Source of the DNA: Aquabacter sp040049275 | Lineage (GTDB): Bacteria > Pseudomonadota > Alphaproteobacteria > Rhizobiales > Xanthobacteraceae | Assembly (NCBI RefSeq): GCF_040049275.1 | Contig: NZ_JBDZDT010000007.1 | Span: forward strand, 310,001 to 374,000 | Direction: 5' to 3' | Length of the DNA: 64,000 nucleotides | Shown: positions 39,773-48,203 of the stretch, piece by piece | Layout of the letters: each line of letters starts with the position of its first letter | Numbering within the stretch: position 1 is the first letter of the stretch | Made by a program: the position numbers and the translations under genes | The notes under the pieces: generated by a model | Told to the model about the DNA's origin: nothing | The model's database searches: none | Seen by the model: only the letters and a program-made list of their open reading frames with translations

Positions 39773-40177
39773 GTGAGCCGCCAGTTCGTCCTGTTCGTCG
39801 CCATTGGCGGGTTCGCGGCGGGGGTCAACCTCGTTACCCGGATCCTGCTGAATTTCTTCATGGATTTTGAACTGGCGGTGGTCGTCGCCTATCCGGTGGG
39901 AATGACCGTCGCCTTCCTTCTGAACCGCCGCTATGTGTTCGATGCCGAAGGCGGCCATGCCGGGGGGCAATACGCCCGCTTCTTCCTGGTGAATTTGGTC
40001 GCGCTGGCGCAGATCTGGGTGGTGAGCGTGGGCCTCGCCTTATGGCTGTTTCCGGCCATCGGCTTCACCTGGAACGCCGATACGGTCGCCCATGGCATTG
40101 GCCTCGCGAGCCCGATCGTGACGAGCTATCTCGCGCACAAGCACTTCTCGTTCCGGCCGAAGCGCGCGCAGGGCTGA
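39773..40177 (+). CDS. GtrA-family membrane protein
   Basis: Small integral membrane protein, 134 residues, four hydrophobic helices, of the GtrA family, with F-A-A-G-V-N-L-V-T-R in helix 1, F-L-L-N-R-R-Y-V-F and the terminal H-K-H-F-S-F. GtrA proteins are thought to flip polyprenyl-phosphate sugars or organise their synthases. In mycobacteria the GtrA-like Rv3789 sits next to dprE1/dprE2, so its presence at the end of this operon supports the arabinose-donor reading. It starts at a GTG one base after the preceding stop. Confidence 0.88.
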   Translation: MSRQFVLFVAIGGFAAGVNLVTRILLNFFMDFELAVVVAYPVGMTVAFLLNRRYVFDAEGGHAGGQYARFFLVNLVALAQIWVVSVGLALWLFPAIGFTWNADTVAHGIGLASPIVTSYLAHKHFSFRPKRAQG

Positions 40178-40199
40178 TGCGGCCTTTGAAGACCGGGAT

Positions 40200-41933
40200 T
40201 TACGGGAAGGTTTTCGTGCCGATGAGGCAGGCGGACCGCGCATCCGATGACAAGGCATACGCCCGCACTTCGCCCGGATGCTCCATCTTCAGGTGGCCGC
40301 GCCAACCCGTGAAATTGCTGCGCACTGCTGGAATGACGACGCGTACATCCGGCCGGTAGCTGTCCGTCAGACCGTACCCAACCACAAGCCCCTGGGCGTC
40401 GGTGAGAAGTATCCATTCGGGCGCGGCTTTGTCATAGATGTCCCATGCCCAGCCGGTCGATCGATAGCCGGAGCCGTCTGCAGAGGCGGAGATCGGCGTG
40501 ATTTGGTCGACACTGCCGATGCAGACAAAGCCTGATCGTATGTGCACCTGAGACTGCAGTGGCTTGCCCATCCAATCGGACCAGGGAAGCGAAAAGATCG
40601 CGAGACGGTCTTTCCGCAAGACTTCGGCTCTTTGCGCAACGAAATCGGGATGGGGGAAGACCTTTTCGAACTCGGGTTCGTCGCGCACACCCGCCAGAAG
40701 GGCAGTGGCGGCACCGTCGCGCCTTTCCCTTACAGCGCGCGTCTCACGAGCCACAAAGTCGCTGGCCTGGAGCATGAGCAGAAGCGAAACAGTCGCCGAC
40801 ACCGGAACCAGCAGACGGAGCGGAGAAGGGAGAAGCGACCAAAGCAGAAAGATGAACGCGACCCAGAAGACCAGAGCGGGCGTCAGATAGCGGCTGGACA
40901 TAGCCTGATCGAGGCCAAAATTAACTCTCCCAAGGGCCGTGACAAATGCGGTCGCCGTGATGAAGAGGATCACGGAAATGAGTACCAGCCTCGCCGGGGT
41001 CGCGAGCGAACGCCATACGGCCAACGTGGCCACTACGCATAGCGTCGATGCCAAACCAGCCGCACCGAAGGCGATGGCGACCGTCTGCGGATAAGCCAAT
41101 TTCCCCGCCATCGCCTCACGCAACAGCACAGTGGCCGGGCTGCCGACATAAGTCAGCATATAAGCCAGTATCTGCTCAGGATTCTGGAGAGAGCGAAATG
41201 GGTGGCCATGTCCGCCGGGCGTTTGATAGCCGACGAGATAGCAAGCGATCACGGCAACGCCGACAAGGGTCAAGGCACCAACCTGCAACCAGGAGCGCCG
41301 AAGACCAATCGCAAGAACCGGCAGCAGCACGGGCACCAGCACGCCGTTCGACATGAAGCCAACAGCCGCAATGGCAGCGAGAAGTGCGGCGCTGACGCCG
41401 ATCCAGGATCGAAGTCCCGCCAGCGCCACGAAAGCCAAGGTCCCGCAAGCATAGACGCCGAAGAATTGGGTTTGAAAACCCCAGAAGAGGTTCTCTCCCT
41501 GCCCCGCCCAGAAGAGGTAGCCAAATGCAATGGCAGTGGCCCAGAGAACTTCATAGATCCGCTTCAGGCCCGCACAATAGGCCGTGGCGATAAGAAGGCC
41601 GGCGTGAAGAATTTGCAGCAGCAGACTTACAGAAAAATTTACCTTGTAGGTGCCGGAAGCAAAATAATTGTCCAACACGCTGATAAGCTTGAACGCAATG
41701 AGGCGATGCTCGTTGTGCTGATGAAACAGCATTTCGAGATTTTCCCCCGTTGTGAGGGCGCCCCATTGATCCCAGTAGGGCAAGGGCAAGTATGCGCCCC
41801 TCATCGCTTTAACGGTGGCGATCACAACGGCAGTCGCGCAAATGACGGCAGATATCACAAGCGCCCAGCGCACGACGCGATCAATCTTCGTCAAATTGAA
41901 TGTGACAACGACCAGCCGATCCTCAGTTGCCAC
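40200..41933 (-). CDS. Polytopic membrane protein, candidate GT-C glycosyltransferase (577 aa)
   Basis: Membrane protein with about 11 hydrophobic helices and an extracytoplasmic C-terminal domain of about 150 residues. GTG 41933 is chosen since GGGGGAGG lies 6 bases upstream; an in-frame ATG at 42002 exists. The first outside loop holds L-P-Y-W-D-Q-W-G-A-L followed by H-N-E-H-R, an acidic motif of the kind found in loop 1 of GT-C enzymes that use polyprenyl-phosphate sugars. No named family is recognised. It is convergent with the arabinose-donor genes, so an arabinosyltransferase role is plausible but unproven. Base composition looks lower in GC than in neighbours. Confidence 0.7.
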   Translation of the reverse strand: MATEDRLVVVTFNLTKIDRVVRWALVISAVICATAVVIATVKAMRGAYLPLPYWDQWGALTTGENLEMLFHQHNEHRLIAFKLISVLDNYFASGTYKVNFSVSLLLQILHAGLLIATAYCAGLKRIYEVLWATAIAFGYLFWAGQGENLFWGFQTQFFGVYACGTLAFVALAGLRSWIGVSAALLAAIAAVGFMSNGVLVPVLLPVLAIGLRRSWLQVGALTLVGVAVIACYLVGYQTPGGHGHPFRSLQNPEQILAYMLTYVGSPATVLLREAMAGKLAYPQTVAIAFGAAGLASTLCVVATLAVWRSLATPARLVLISVILFITATAFVTALGRVNFGLDQAMSSRYLTPALVFWVAFIFLLWSLLPSPLRLLVPVSATVSLLLMLQASDFVARETRAVRERRDGAATALLAGVRDEPEFEKVFPHPDFVAQRAEVLRKDRLAIFSLPWSDWMGKPLQSQVHIRSGFVCIGSVDQITPISASADGSGYRSTGWAWDIYDKAAPEWILLTDAQGLVVGYGLTDSYRPDVRVVIPAVRSNFTGWRGHLKMEHPGEVRAYALSSDARSACLIGTKTFP

Positions 41934-42099
41934 TGCGGGCCTCCCCCATGGCTGGCGGGAGCGCCATCTGCTCCGACAACAACCATCCCATCGCGTGGGC
42001 ATGTCTTATAGGCGTCGAGCACCGGGCGCGAGGGCAAACGCCTTTAAGTGTCCTGTATTCCACCGGCGGGCAGGTCGCGCCTTCTGCCGGTGGAAATGC

Positions 42100-44448
42100 C
42101 TACTCAAAGCGCGCCTTGGACCAGTACGACCAGTCGAAAGAGCAATCATCCCGGCATGCAGTCTCCAATCGGATGGACGCCATGCCGGCGGGAAGCGAGA
42201 TTTCAGCGGTCTGAACCCCTCGATCGGCCGGCTGCGCCATGGGATCGAGGCAGCGATCGAAGAGCGGTTCCGAGCCGTTTTCCGGAAGCGCGCGGAAGCA
42301 GACGCCATTGGTTCGATTGGTTCCTGCATAAGCGGCGGCATCGATCCCGAACCCCAGCAGAAGCCGTGAGTGCCCGCCTGTCTTTGCGACCAGCATCGAC
42401 GGCGGATGGGCGAATACGCCCTCGGACGTCATCCTGAGCATGGGGGGATTCATGGAATTGGACTCAACGATAGCCGAGACGTCCATCATGTGCGGGAAGG
42501 CATTCGCCGGTGCGAATGGGATATCCAAGTTCTGGATGCTCACCGGAATGTTGGCGTCGTAGTAGAAGCTCGCCATCGAGCCCGCCATGAGCTCGATGGA
42601 CGTGATTTTAGGCAGCCGGCTCCTTGCTTCGGGATCGCCGAGCAGCATCTGCATGTCAGTCGACGACTGCACCAGCGGGGAAAGGAGAAAACCTTCGCGC
42701 GCGATCTCGGGGATGAGCCTGAAGGTCAGCGTCTCTCCGCGCGAAGTGGTGACCTTCATCATCACCCGCGGCAGCTTGTAGGCCATGCTCACCAGTGAGC
42801 CGATGGCGGTTCTGCGAATGTCCAGTTTCACGAAAAGGGGGCCGTCCCCCTGTATGGGAACAGGCTGCCTGAAGCGCGCAATACTGACCGTGGGGGGGCC
42901 GAGAAGATCCGGAAGTGGAACGGCACGGCGCACCAGCCAGATGTGGCCATCCAGCTCGCCCTTGATCTCATACAGCCTGAAAAAATCCGGCCAGAGCGGA
43001 CCTTCAGCAGTGGATGGATAGCGCGTGTCGATGGTCTCGGGCTTCAGCAGGAGGTTCTTGGGCGCGTTCTCGCCGAGGAAGAAGGCCCGGTTGGCGGCGA
43101 TCGCCTGAGGTGTGTAGGTCGTATACTCCTGGATCGTCGGACGGGGCGTAAAGTCGGACCCGTTGGCGATCAGCTTCCCTTGCTCCGACGCGATCATGTC
43201 GACGCCGCCTTCGAACTGCGGATAGGCGATGGTGGCCTTTAGCGTCGCGCGTGCCTGCTCTCGGTGTGCAAGCTGGGCATCCCACCAGCCATGGGGGTCC
43301 GTTGCCGCGGCGTAGGTTGATTTGGCCTCCGCCCATGCCGCTTCGAGCTTGGCGACAGGCCCGAGTGGGCCCTGACCTGCTGCGCGCAACGTAAATACCG
43401 GCGTGGCAAGCGAAGCCACGAGCGCCACAGCCACAAGGATGGCGACACGAGGTGATGCCCCGCCTTGTGCGGTCGGCCAACGGATGCACAAGAAGGCGCA
43501 CGTGGCCCAGGTCAGGCCCGACCAGGCGAACAATTCATGCAAGTCTTGACGAACAAAGCCAGATTTGAAGGTCAAGAAGATAAAGCCGACGAAAATCAGG
43601 AAGACGGAAAGTTCGACGAAGGCGGAGGCCGAGCCGCGCAAGTTCCGCACCATGGTCGCCGCAAGCGCGAAAACGAAGAGTGCGATAGCGACCAGATAGA
43701 TCGCCAGCCGGAGCGGGTTTCCCGTCATGCTCATGGCATCGGAATAGCCGGCCGAGGTGTTCAAGCTCATCGCGAGGTAGAGCGGAAAGGTCGAGGCTTC
43801 GCTGCCGGTCAGCACATGGATCGCGAAAAGGAAGCCGAACAGGAGGAGGGTGTTGGCGGGGATGCTGCGTTTTGAAAGCGCATTCAGATCCATCACGACC
43901 GCGCTGAGCAAAGCGAGCGGCAGGATGGAAAATTTGCAGGCGACAAGCGCAGCGGCTGCGAAGGCGAAAATGAACCCGTTCAATACATGGTTGGAACGCG
44001 GCGCCTGAAGCTGCGCAAGCGCAAACAACATCGGAAATGCCATGAAGGTGGCATCGGGCTGCAGGGTCTGTGTGAGAAGCGGAACAAGAAGCAAGACAGA
44101 AACGAGGGTGGGGCGCGTCTTCTCTGCGATGGCGCAGGCGACGAACACAAAACTGGCCCAGACGACGGCTGAGAAGACGATGATCAGCGGTGCCAACTGG
44201 GGCTGAAAATATCGCGTGTAAAGAGAAGAGAGGGGCCCGCCGGTGAAGATCAGGTCTCGTCCCTGGCTGGCACCGGCGGCCGTCATCTCAGCAAGCGTGG
44301 CCGCCCAGGAGGGGTCGAGGTGGGCTAGATTGAAATGAAATCTTGTGATGGGAACGTCTGGCAGAAGTAGAAACGCAAAAAGTATAGTAATAAGAACGAC
44401 AATGATTGTCTTGGAAAACCGGTTGGAAGCCAAAGCCGTTGCGTTCAT
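42100..44448 (-). CDS. Large membrane protein, candidate GT-C glycosyltransferase (782 aa)
   Basis: Membrane protein with about 11 helices in the first 430 residues and a long extracytoplasmic C-terminal part (about 350 residues) rich in beta strands, with a Cys pair near the end (A-C-R-D-D-C) suggesting a carbohydrate-binding-like fold. Loop 1 contains H-L-D-P-S-W followed by G-R-D-L-I-F-T-G-G-P-L, a pattern I associate with uncharacterised GT-C-like proteins. It precedes the 577-residue protein gene on the same strand by 166 bases; both would act outside the membrane on lipid-linked donors. No enzyme name is supported. Confidence 0.7.
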   Translation of the reverse strand: MNATALASNRFSKTIIVVLITILFAFLLLPDVPITRFHFNLAHLDPSWAATLAEMTAAGASQGRDLIFTGGPLSSLYTRYFQPQLAPLIIVFSAVVWASFVFVACAIAEKTRPTLVSVLLLVPLLTQTLQPDATFMAFPMLFALAQLQAPRSNHVLNGFIFAFAAAALVACKFSILPLALLSAVVMDLNALSKRSIPANTLLLFGFLFAIHVLTGSEASTFPLYLAMSLNTSAGYSDAMSMTGNPLRLAIYLVAIALFVFALAATMVRNLRGSASAFVELSVFLIFVGFIFLTFKSGFVRQDLHELFAWSGLTWATCAFLCIRWPTAQGGASPRVAILVAVALVASLATPVFTLRAAGQGPLGPVAKLEAAWAEAKSTYAAATDPHGWWDAQLAHREQARATLKATIAYPQFEGGVDMIASEQGKLIANGSDFTPRPTIQEYTTYTPQAIAANRAFFLGENAPKNLLLKPETIDTRYPSTAEGPLWPDFFRLYEIKGELDGHIWLVRRAVPLPDLLGPPTVSIARFRQPVPIQGDGPLFVKLDIRRTAIGSLVSMAYKLPRVMMKVTTSRGETLTFRLIPEIAREGFLLSPLVQSSTDMQMLLGDPEARSRLPKITSIELMAGSMASFYYDANIPVSIQNLDIPFAPANAFPHMMDVSAIVESNSMNPPMLRMTSEGVFAHPPSMLVAKTGGHSRLLLGFGIDAAAYAGTNRTNGVCFRALPENGSEPLFDRCLDPMAQPADRGVQTAEISLPAGMASIRLETACRDDCSFDWSYWSKARFE

Positions 44449-44550
44449 GTCTGGCTCGTCGCCCGATGCTCAGGGGAATCCAGCGCTTCTGCACCAATGA
44501 CAAAGCCTTGGCAAGCTGACGGAAGCCGGTGCAGCGCGGGGGTGATCCCC

Positions 44551-45075
44551 CTACTGCCCCATCAGCTTCAGCATCGCCGCGCCGGGCGCGAGCATGGCGA
44601 AGGCCCACAATGCGGCGCTGGCGACGTTCGCCACCTGGAAGGGGATCTGCCGCATGGCGAGGATGCCGGCGATGAGCGGCACCACGGCGCGGACCGGGCC
44701 GAAGAAGCGGCCGATGGCGACGCTCCATACGCCGAAGCGGTGGAAGAAGACTTCAGCCTTCTCCACCATGTCCGGCCGGCGCGAGAGGGGCCAGAAGCCG
44801 CGCGCGCGGTCCTTGTAGTGGAAGCCGATCCAATAGGAGATCGCGTCTCCCAGCGTCGCGCCGACGGTGGCGGCGAGCCAGATGGGGCCGAGGGGAAGGC
44901 CGCTCGCCTCGATCAGCGCGCCGATGGCGAGCAGCAGGACGGTGGCCGGGATGAGGAACGACACCAGGGCTATGGATTCCCCGAAGGCCAAGGCGAAGAC
45001 GAGGACGGGAGCCCACGATTCGTTGGCGCGCACAAACTCGGTGGTGGCGGTCACGAGAGATGAGACGTCGAACAT
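44551..45075 (-). CDS. DedA-family membrane protein
   Basis: Integral membrane protein, 174 residues from ATG 45075 with GGAGG upstream. DedA features: F-G-E-S-I-A-L-V-S-F-L-I-P near the first re-entrant helix, G-D-A-I-S-Y-W-I-G, F-F-H-R-F-G and G-R-F-F-G-P-V-R-A-V-V-P-L-I-A-G. Some DedA proteins flip undecaprenyl phosphate back across the membrane, which would suit a neighbour of polyprenyl-phosphate sugar genes, but DedA genes are common and the link is only positional. Confidence 0.9.
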   Translation of the reverse strand: MFDVSSLVTATTEFVRANESWAPVLVFALAFGESIALVSFLIPATVLLLAIGALIEASGLPLGPIWLAATVGATLGDAISYWIGFHYKDRARGFWPLSRRPDMVEKAEVFFHRFGVWSVAIGRFFGPVRAVVPLIAGILAMRQIPFQVANVASAALWAFAMLAPGAAMLKLMGQ

Positions 45076-45206
45076 GGATCCTCCGGCGGCCTCATTTCGG
45101 CGAGGCGACGCCGCAACGCAAGGGGGAGAGGGACAAAAGAGGCGTTCCACGAGGCAAATGGCACGCGCTTGTGAGGGGCGGGAAAAGGCCTGGCTGAGGC
45201 TTTGTC

Positions 45207-45235
45207 TTGAAAACTCCATGGATTTGCGCCATATG
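45207..45235 (+). promoter_or_regulatory. Possible promoter upstream of the DEAD-box helicase gene
   Basis: TTGAAA, 17-base spacer, CATATG in the 382-base gap between dedA and the helicase gene. No gene or conserved RNA was found in this gap. If used, the transcript would have a leader of about 210 bases, common for cold-inducible helicase genes. Weakly supported. Confidence 0.3.
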
Positions 45236-45457
45236 ACGCCTCGCAGCAATCGGCAGCGCCCCTCGGGCCGGAGCGATTGCTCTCGGGCCGCGTAGCGGAA
45301 GCGGTGGAGTGCCAGGAGGCGTTCCCGTCGGTTTTGCCCGATTTTCAATGATTGTATGCGACAGCCCAGGCCACGCGGGGTGTCATCTCCCCTCGCGAAT
45401 GCGTGGTGCGCGGATGATCCGGCGCGCCGGAGACGTTCGCCGCATGAAAGACAGAGC

Positions 45458-47035
45458 TTGACCTCTTTTTCGGAACTCGGCCTTGCCGAGCCCATCGTCC
45501 GCGCCCTCACTGAAGAGCGCCATGTTACGCCGACGCCCATCCAGGCACAGGCAATCCCCCAGATCCTCGCCGGCCGCGACCTCATCGGCATCGCCCAGAC
45601 CGGCACCGGCAAGACCGCAGCGTTCGCGCTCCCCATCCTCGATCATCTGGCGCGCCATCCCGGCCGCCCCGCGCCGAAGACGGCCAAGGTGCTGATCCTC
45701 TCGCCGACTCGCGAGCTGTCCGGCCAGATCACGGAGAATTTCGAGAAGTTCGGCCGCCATACTGGCGTGACCGTGACCCTCGCCATCGGCGGCGTGCCCA
45801 TGGGCCGCCAGATCCGCGCCTTGCATCCCGGCGTCGATGTGCTGGTGGCTACCCCCGGCCGCCTCATGGACCTCGTCGAGAACCACGCGGTGAAGCTCGA
45901 CGCGGTGCAGGTGCTCGTCCTCGACGAGGCGGACCAGATGCTGGACATGGGCTTCATCCATGCCATCCGCGCCATCGTCCGCCGCCTGCCGGCCAAGCGC
46001 CACACCCTGTTCTTCTCGGCCACCATGCCGGGCGCCATCGCCGAACTGGCGAATTCCATGCTGCGCAATCCCGTCACCGTCTCGGTGACGCCGGCCGCCA
46101 AGACGGCGGACCGGGTGGAGCAGCGCGTGCTGCTGGTGGACAAGCAGAGCAAGCCAGCGCTGCTGGCCGAGCTGCTGGCCGCCGAGCCCATCGACCGCGC
46201 CCTCGTCTTCACCCGCACCAAGCACGGCGCGGACAAGGTGGTGCGCGCTCTGGAGAAGGCCGGCCTCGGGGCCGAGGCCATCCACGGCAACAAGTCGCAG
46301 AACCAGCGCGACCGCGTGCTTGCCGGCTTCCGTGATGGTTCCGTGCGCACCCTCGTCGCCACCGACATCGCCGCCCGCGGCATCGACGTGACCGGGGTGA
46401 GCCACGTCTTCAATTATGACCTGCCGAACGTGCCGGAATCCTACGTGCACCGCATCGGGCGCACCGCCCGCGCCGGCCGCGAGGGGATCGCGATCTCCTT
46501 CTGTGACGGCGAGGAGCGGGCCTATCTGAAGTCCATCGAGAAGCTCATCCGCATGCAGCTTCCCACGGTGGACCGCCGGATGGCGTCGGGCACCGCCCCG
46601 GCGGCGCTCCCGGCGGACCCGGATGGCGGCCGCCGCAGCCGCGACGGCGCCCATGAGGGGCAGCGCCGGCAGGGTGGCCGGCCGCACAATGGCGGCCGCT
46701 CCCAGGAGGCGCGCTCGCATGAAGGCCGCTCCGAGAAGCGCCCCCAGGAAAAGCGCACCCACGAAGGTCGTCCCCATGAAGGCCGCTCTCATGAGGGGCG
46801 TGCAAACGAGGGTCGCCAGGACGGGCGTCCCCAGGGCCGTCCCGAAGGTCGCCACGGCGCGGCTGGCGCGGGCCGCCATGGTGATGCGCGCCAGGGTGCG
46901 CGGCACCAGGAACAGCGTGCGGGTGGCGGCAATGCCGCCCCTGCGAATGGTGGTGGCATCGGCGCCGTGGGTTTCCTGCGGAATGCTCCTGCGCGTGGCG
47001 CCAAGCCGGGCGCCGGCTCGCGCCGCCCTCGCTAG
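45458..47035 (+). CDS. rhlE: DEAD-box RNA helicase (RhlE-like) with basic repeat tail
   Basis: ATP-dependent RNA helicase, 525 residues from a TTG at 45458 (homologues start M-T-x-F-S-E-L-G-L; the frame is open to an ATG at 45356). Motifs in order: Q-motif with P-T-P-I-Q, A-Q-T-G-T-G-K-T, P-T-R-E-L, T-P-G-R-L, D-E-A-D, S-A-T, and C-terminal A-T-D-I-A-A-R-G-I-D-V and H-R-I-G-R-T-A-R-A-G. The last about 150 residues are Gly/Arg/His-rich with repeated H-E-G-R units, probably a disordered RNA-binding tail. It acts in ribosome assembly or mRNA decay; infA follows. Confidence 0.93.
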   Translation: MTSFSELGLAEPIVRALTEERHVTPTPIQAQAIPQILAGRDLIGIAQTGTGKTAAFALPILDHLARHPGRPAPKTAKVLILSPTRELSGQITENFEKFGRHTGVTVTLAIGGVPMGRQIRALHPGVDVLVATPGRLMDLVENHAVKLDAVQVLVLDEADQMLDMGFIHAIRAIVRRLPAKRHTLFFSATMPGAIAELANSMLRNPVTVSVTPAAKTADRVEQRVLLVDKQSKPALLAELLAAEPIDRALVFTRTKHGADKVVRALEKAGLGAEAIHGNKSQNQRDRVLAGFRDGSVRTLVATDIAARGIDVTGVSHVFNYDLPNVPESYVHRIGRTARAGREGIAISFCDGEERAYLKSIEKLIRMQLPTVDRRMASGTAPAALPADPDGGRRSRDGAHEGQRRQGGRPHNGGRSQEARSHEGRSEKRPQEKRTHEGRPHEGRSHEGRANEGRQDGRPQGRPEGRHGAAGAGRHGDARQGARHQEQRAGGGNAAPANGGGIGAVGFLRNAPARGAKPGAGSRRPR

Positions 47036-47041
47036 AATACG

Positions 47042-47074
47042 TTCCGCCCGGCGTGCAGTGCAGGCCGGGCGGAA
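47042..47074 (+). terminator. Hairpin between the helicase gene and infA
   Basis: Eleven-base perfect stem TTCCGCCCGGC/GCCGGGCGGAA, 11-base loop, only 6 bases after the helicase stop. The T-rich tail is weak (GAACGTTCTTTG). Probable terminator of the helicase transcript. Confidence 0.6.
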
Positions 47075-47170
47075 GAACGTTCTTTGATGTTGAATTGAGA
47101 CGGACGTACCGACCGGGTGTGAGCATCGGGTCGGGTCCGGCTCCGAGTTTGGGAAGCTGGAGAAGATTAT

Positions 47171-47446
47171 ATGGCGAAGGAAGAACTGCTGGAGTTTGAG
47201 GGAACGGTCACGGAAGTGCTGCCGGACGGCAACTTCCGCGTGCGGCTCGACAATGATCATCAGATCCTGGCCTACGCGGCCGGCAAGATGAAGAAGAACC
47301 GCATCCGGACCATTGAAGGCGACCGCGTGGTGGTCGAGATGTCTCCTTATGACCTCGACCGCGGCCGCATCAATTTCCGCCACAAGGCGGAAGGCTCCAT
47401 GCCCCCGCCCGGCGCCCGCCGCCAGCAGAACTTCCGCCGTCGCTGA
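47171..47446 (+). CDS. infA: Translation initiation factor IF-1
   Basis: OB-fold factor binding the 30S A site during initiation. The core G-T-V-T-E-V-L-P-D-G-N-F-R-V-x-L-D-N, G-K-M-K-K-N-R-I-R and Y-D-L-D-R-G-R-I-N-F-R is intact. At 91 residues it is longer than the usual 72 because of a basic C-terminal tail (M-P-P-P-G-A-R-R-Q-Q-N-F-R-R-R). Such tailed IF-1 proteins occur in Rhizobiales, often next to a DEAD-box helicase gene, as here, and may be cold-related. Confidence 0.95.
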   Translation: MAKEELLEFEGTVTEVLPDGNFRVRLDNDHQILAYAAGKMKKNRIRTIEGDRVVVEMSPYDLDRGRINFRHKAEGSMPPPGARRQQNFRRR

Positions 47447-47489
47447 TATCTCCGCGCGTCGTTGACGCGGGCAGGCCAACAGTACGTCC

Positions 47490-47598
47490 GTCATGCCCGG
47501 GCTTGACCCGGGCATCCGCGGGGTTCGGCCAGGAAAGTCCTGCAAGGTCTCGTGCCAGCGCAGAAGCGTGGATGCCCGGGTCAGGCCCGGGCATGACG
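47490..47598. repeat. Composite palindromic element, family A
   Basis: GTCATGCCCGGGCTTGACCC with its closing arm at the left and GATGCCCGGGTCAGGCCCGG then GCATGACG at the right, forming a long imperfect inverted repeat between infA and the next convergent gene. Confidence 0.85.
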
Positions 47599-47645
47599 AT
47601 GCGCCGAAGGTTGGGGTTGATCGCCCCTTTCAGGGCTCGCCGGCC

Positions 47646-47975
47646 TCAGAGGCTCTGCGCTACGTCCAGCACGATTTCGAGCGTGCTCTCCCGCGCATCC
47701 ACCACCAGACGCCGGCGCATCACATAGAGGTCGAGATTGGTCGCGTCCGACAGGGCGACCCGGTCTCCCGCCAGCAAGATGCGCTCGAACTGCGTCGCGT
47801 GCTCCATCAGCACGGCAAGGCGAGGGCGCAGGCCGTTGCGCACCACATGGTTCTGCGCGGCGCTGGTGAGGCTGATATGCGCCCGGATGCGCGGCTGCAT
47901 CACCGGCGACGGATCGGAAGGCTGGGGCGCGGGAACGGGGCCCGAGCGACCGCGAAGGTAGGGGTTCATTGTCAT
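47646..47975 (-). CDS. Small hypothetical protein
   Basis: Soluble protein of about 109 residues (ATG 47975; a second ATG at 47969). There is no signal peptide or membrane helix. A Pro-rich N-terminus precedes a mixed region with H-I-S-L-T-S-A-A-Q-N-H-V-V and L-D-L-Y-V-M-R-R-R-L-V-V. The frame is open to 48224, but the upstream part has no family look. I do not recognise a family. It is divergent from the ABC operon. Confidence 0.5.
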   Translation of the reverse strand: MTMNPYLRGRSGPVPAPQPSDPSPVMQPRIRAHISLTSAAQNHVVRNGLRPRLAVLMEHATQFERILLAGDRVALSDATNLDLYVMRRRLVVDARESTLEIVLDVAQSL

Positions 47976-48203
47976 TGTCAGGCTGTCTGCGCGGCTCACG
48001 TCGACCCTGACGACGTGCAAGGCGGATGCCCCCTTGTGTGATGCCCCGCGTCCAATTGCAATGCGGGATGACGGTTCTTCGACAGCCTGCCGCGAACACC
48101 CCTTCCTCCAATAAGACGCCGTGATCCGGGTCTTTGCCTTGCGCCCGCGGACCGCTAACCTCGCTGCCGAACAGGCCGTTCGAAACGGCCGATGGGAGGA
48201 GAG

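Noticed and set aside
45159..45172. Sigma-54-like promoter TGGCACGCGCTTGT upstream of the DEAD-box helicase gene
   Set aside because: The GG to GC distance is one base short and the second element has GT instead of GC, so it should not work.
45383..47545. Open frame of 720 codons opposite the DEAD-box helicase and infA
   Set aside because: Its upstream part is a translated family A repeat and the rest mirrors the helicase; no motif.
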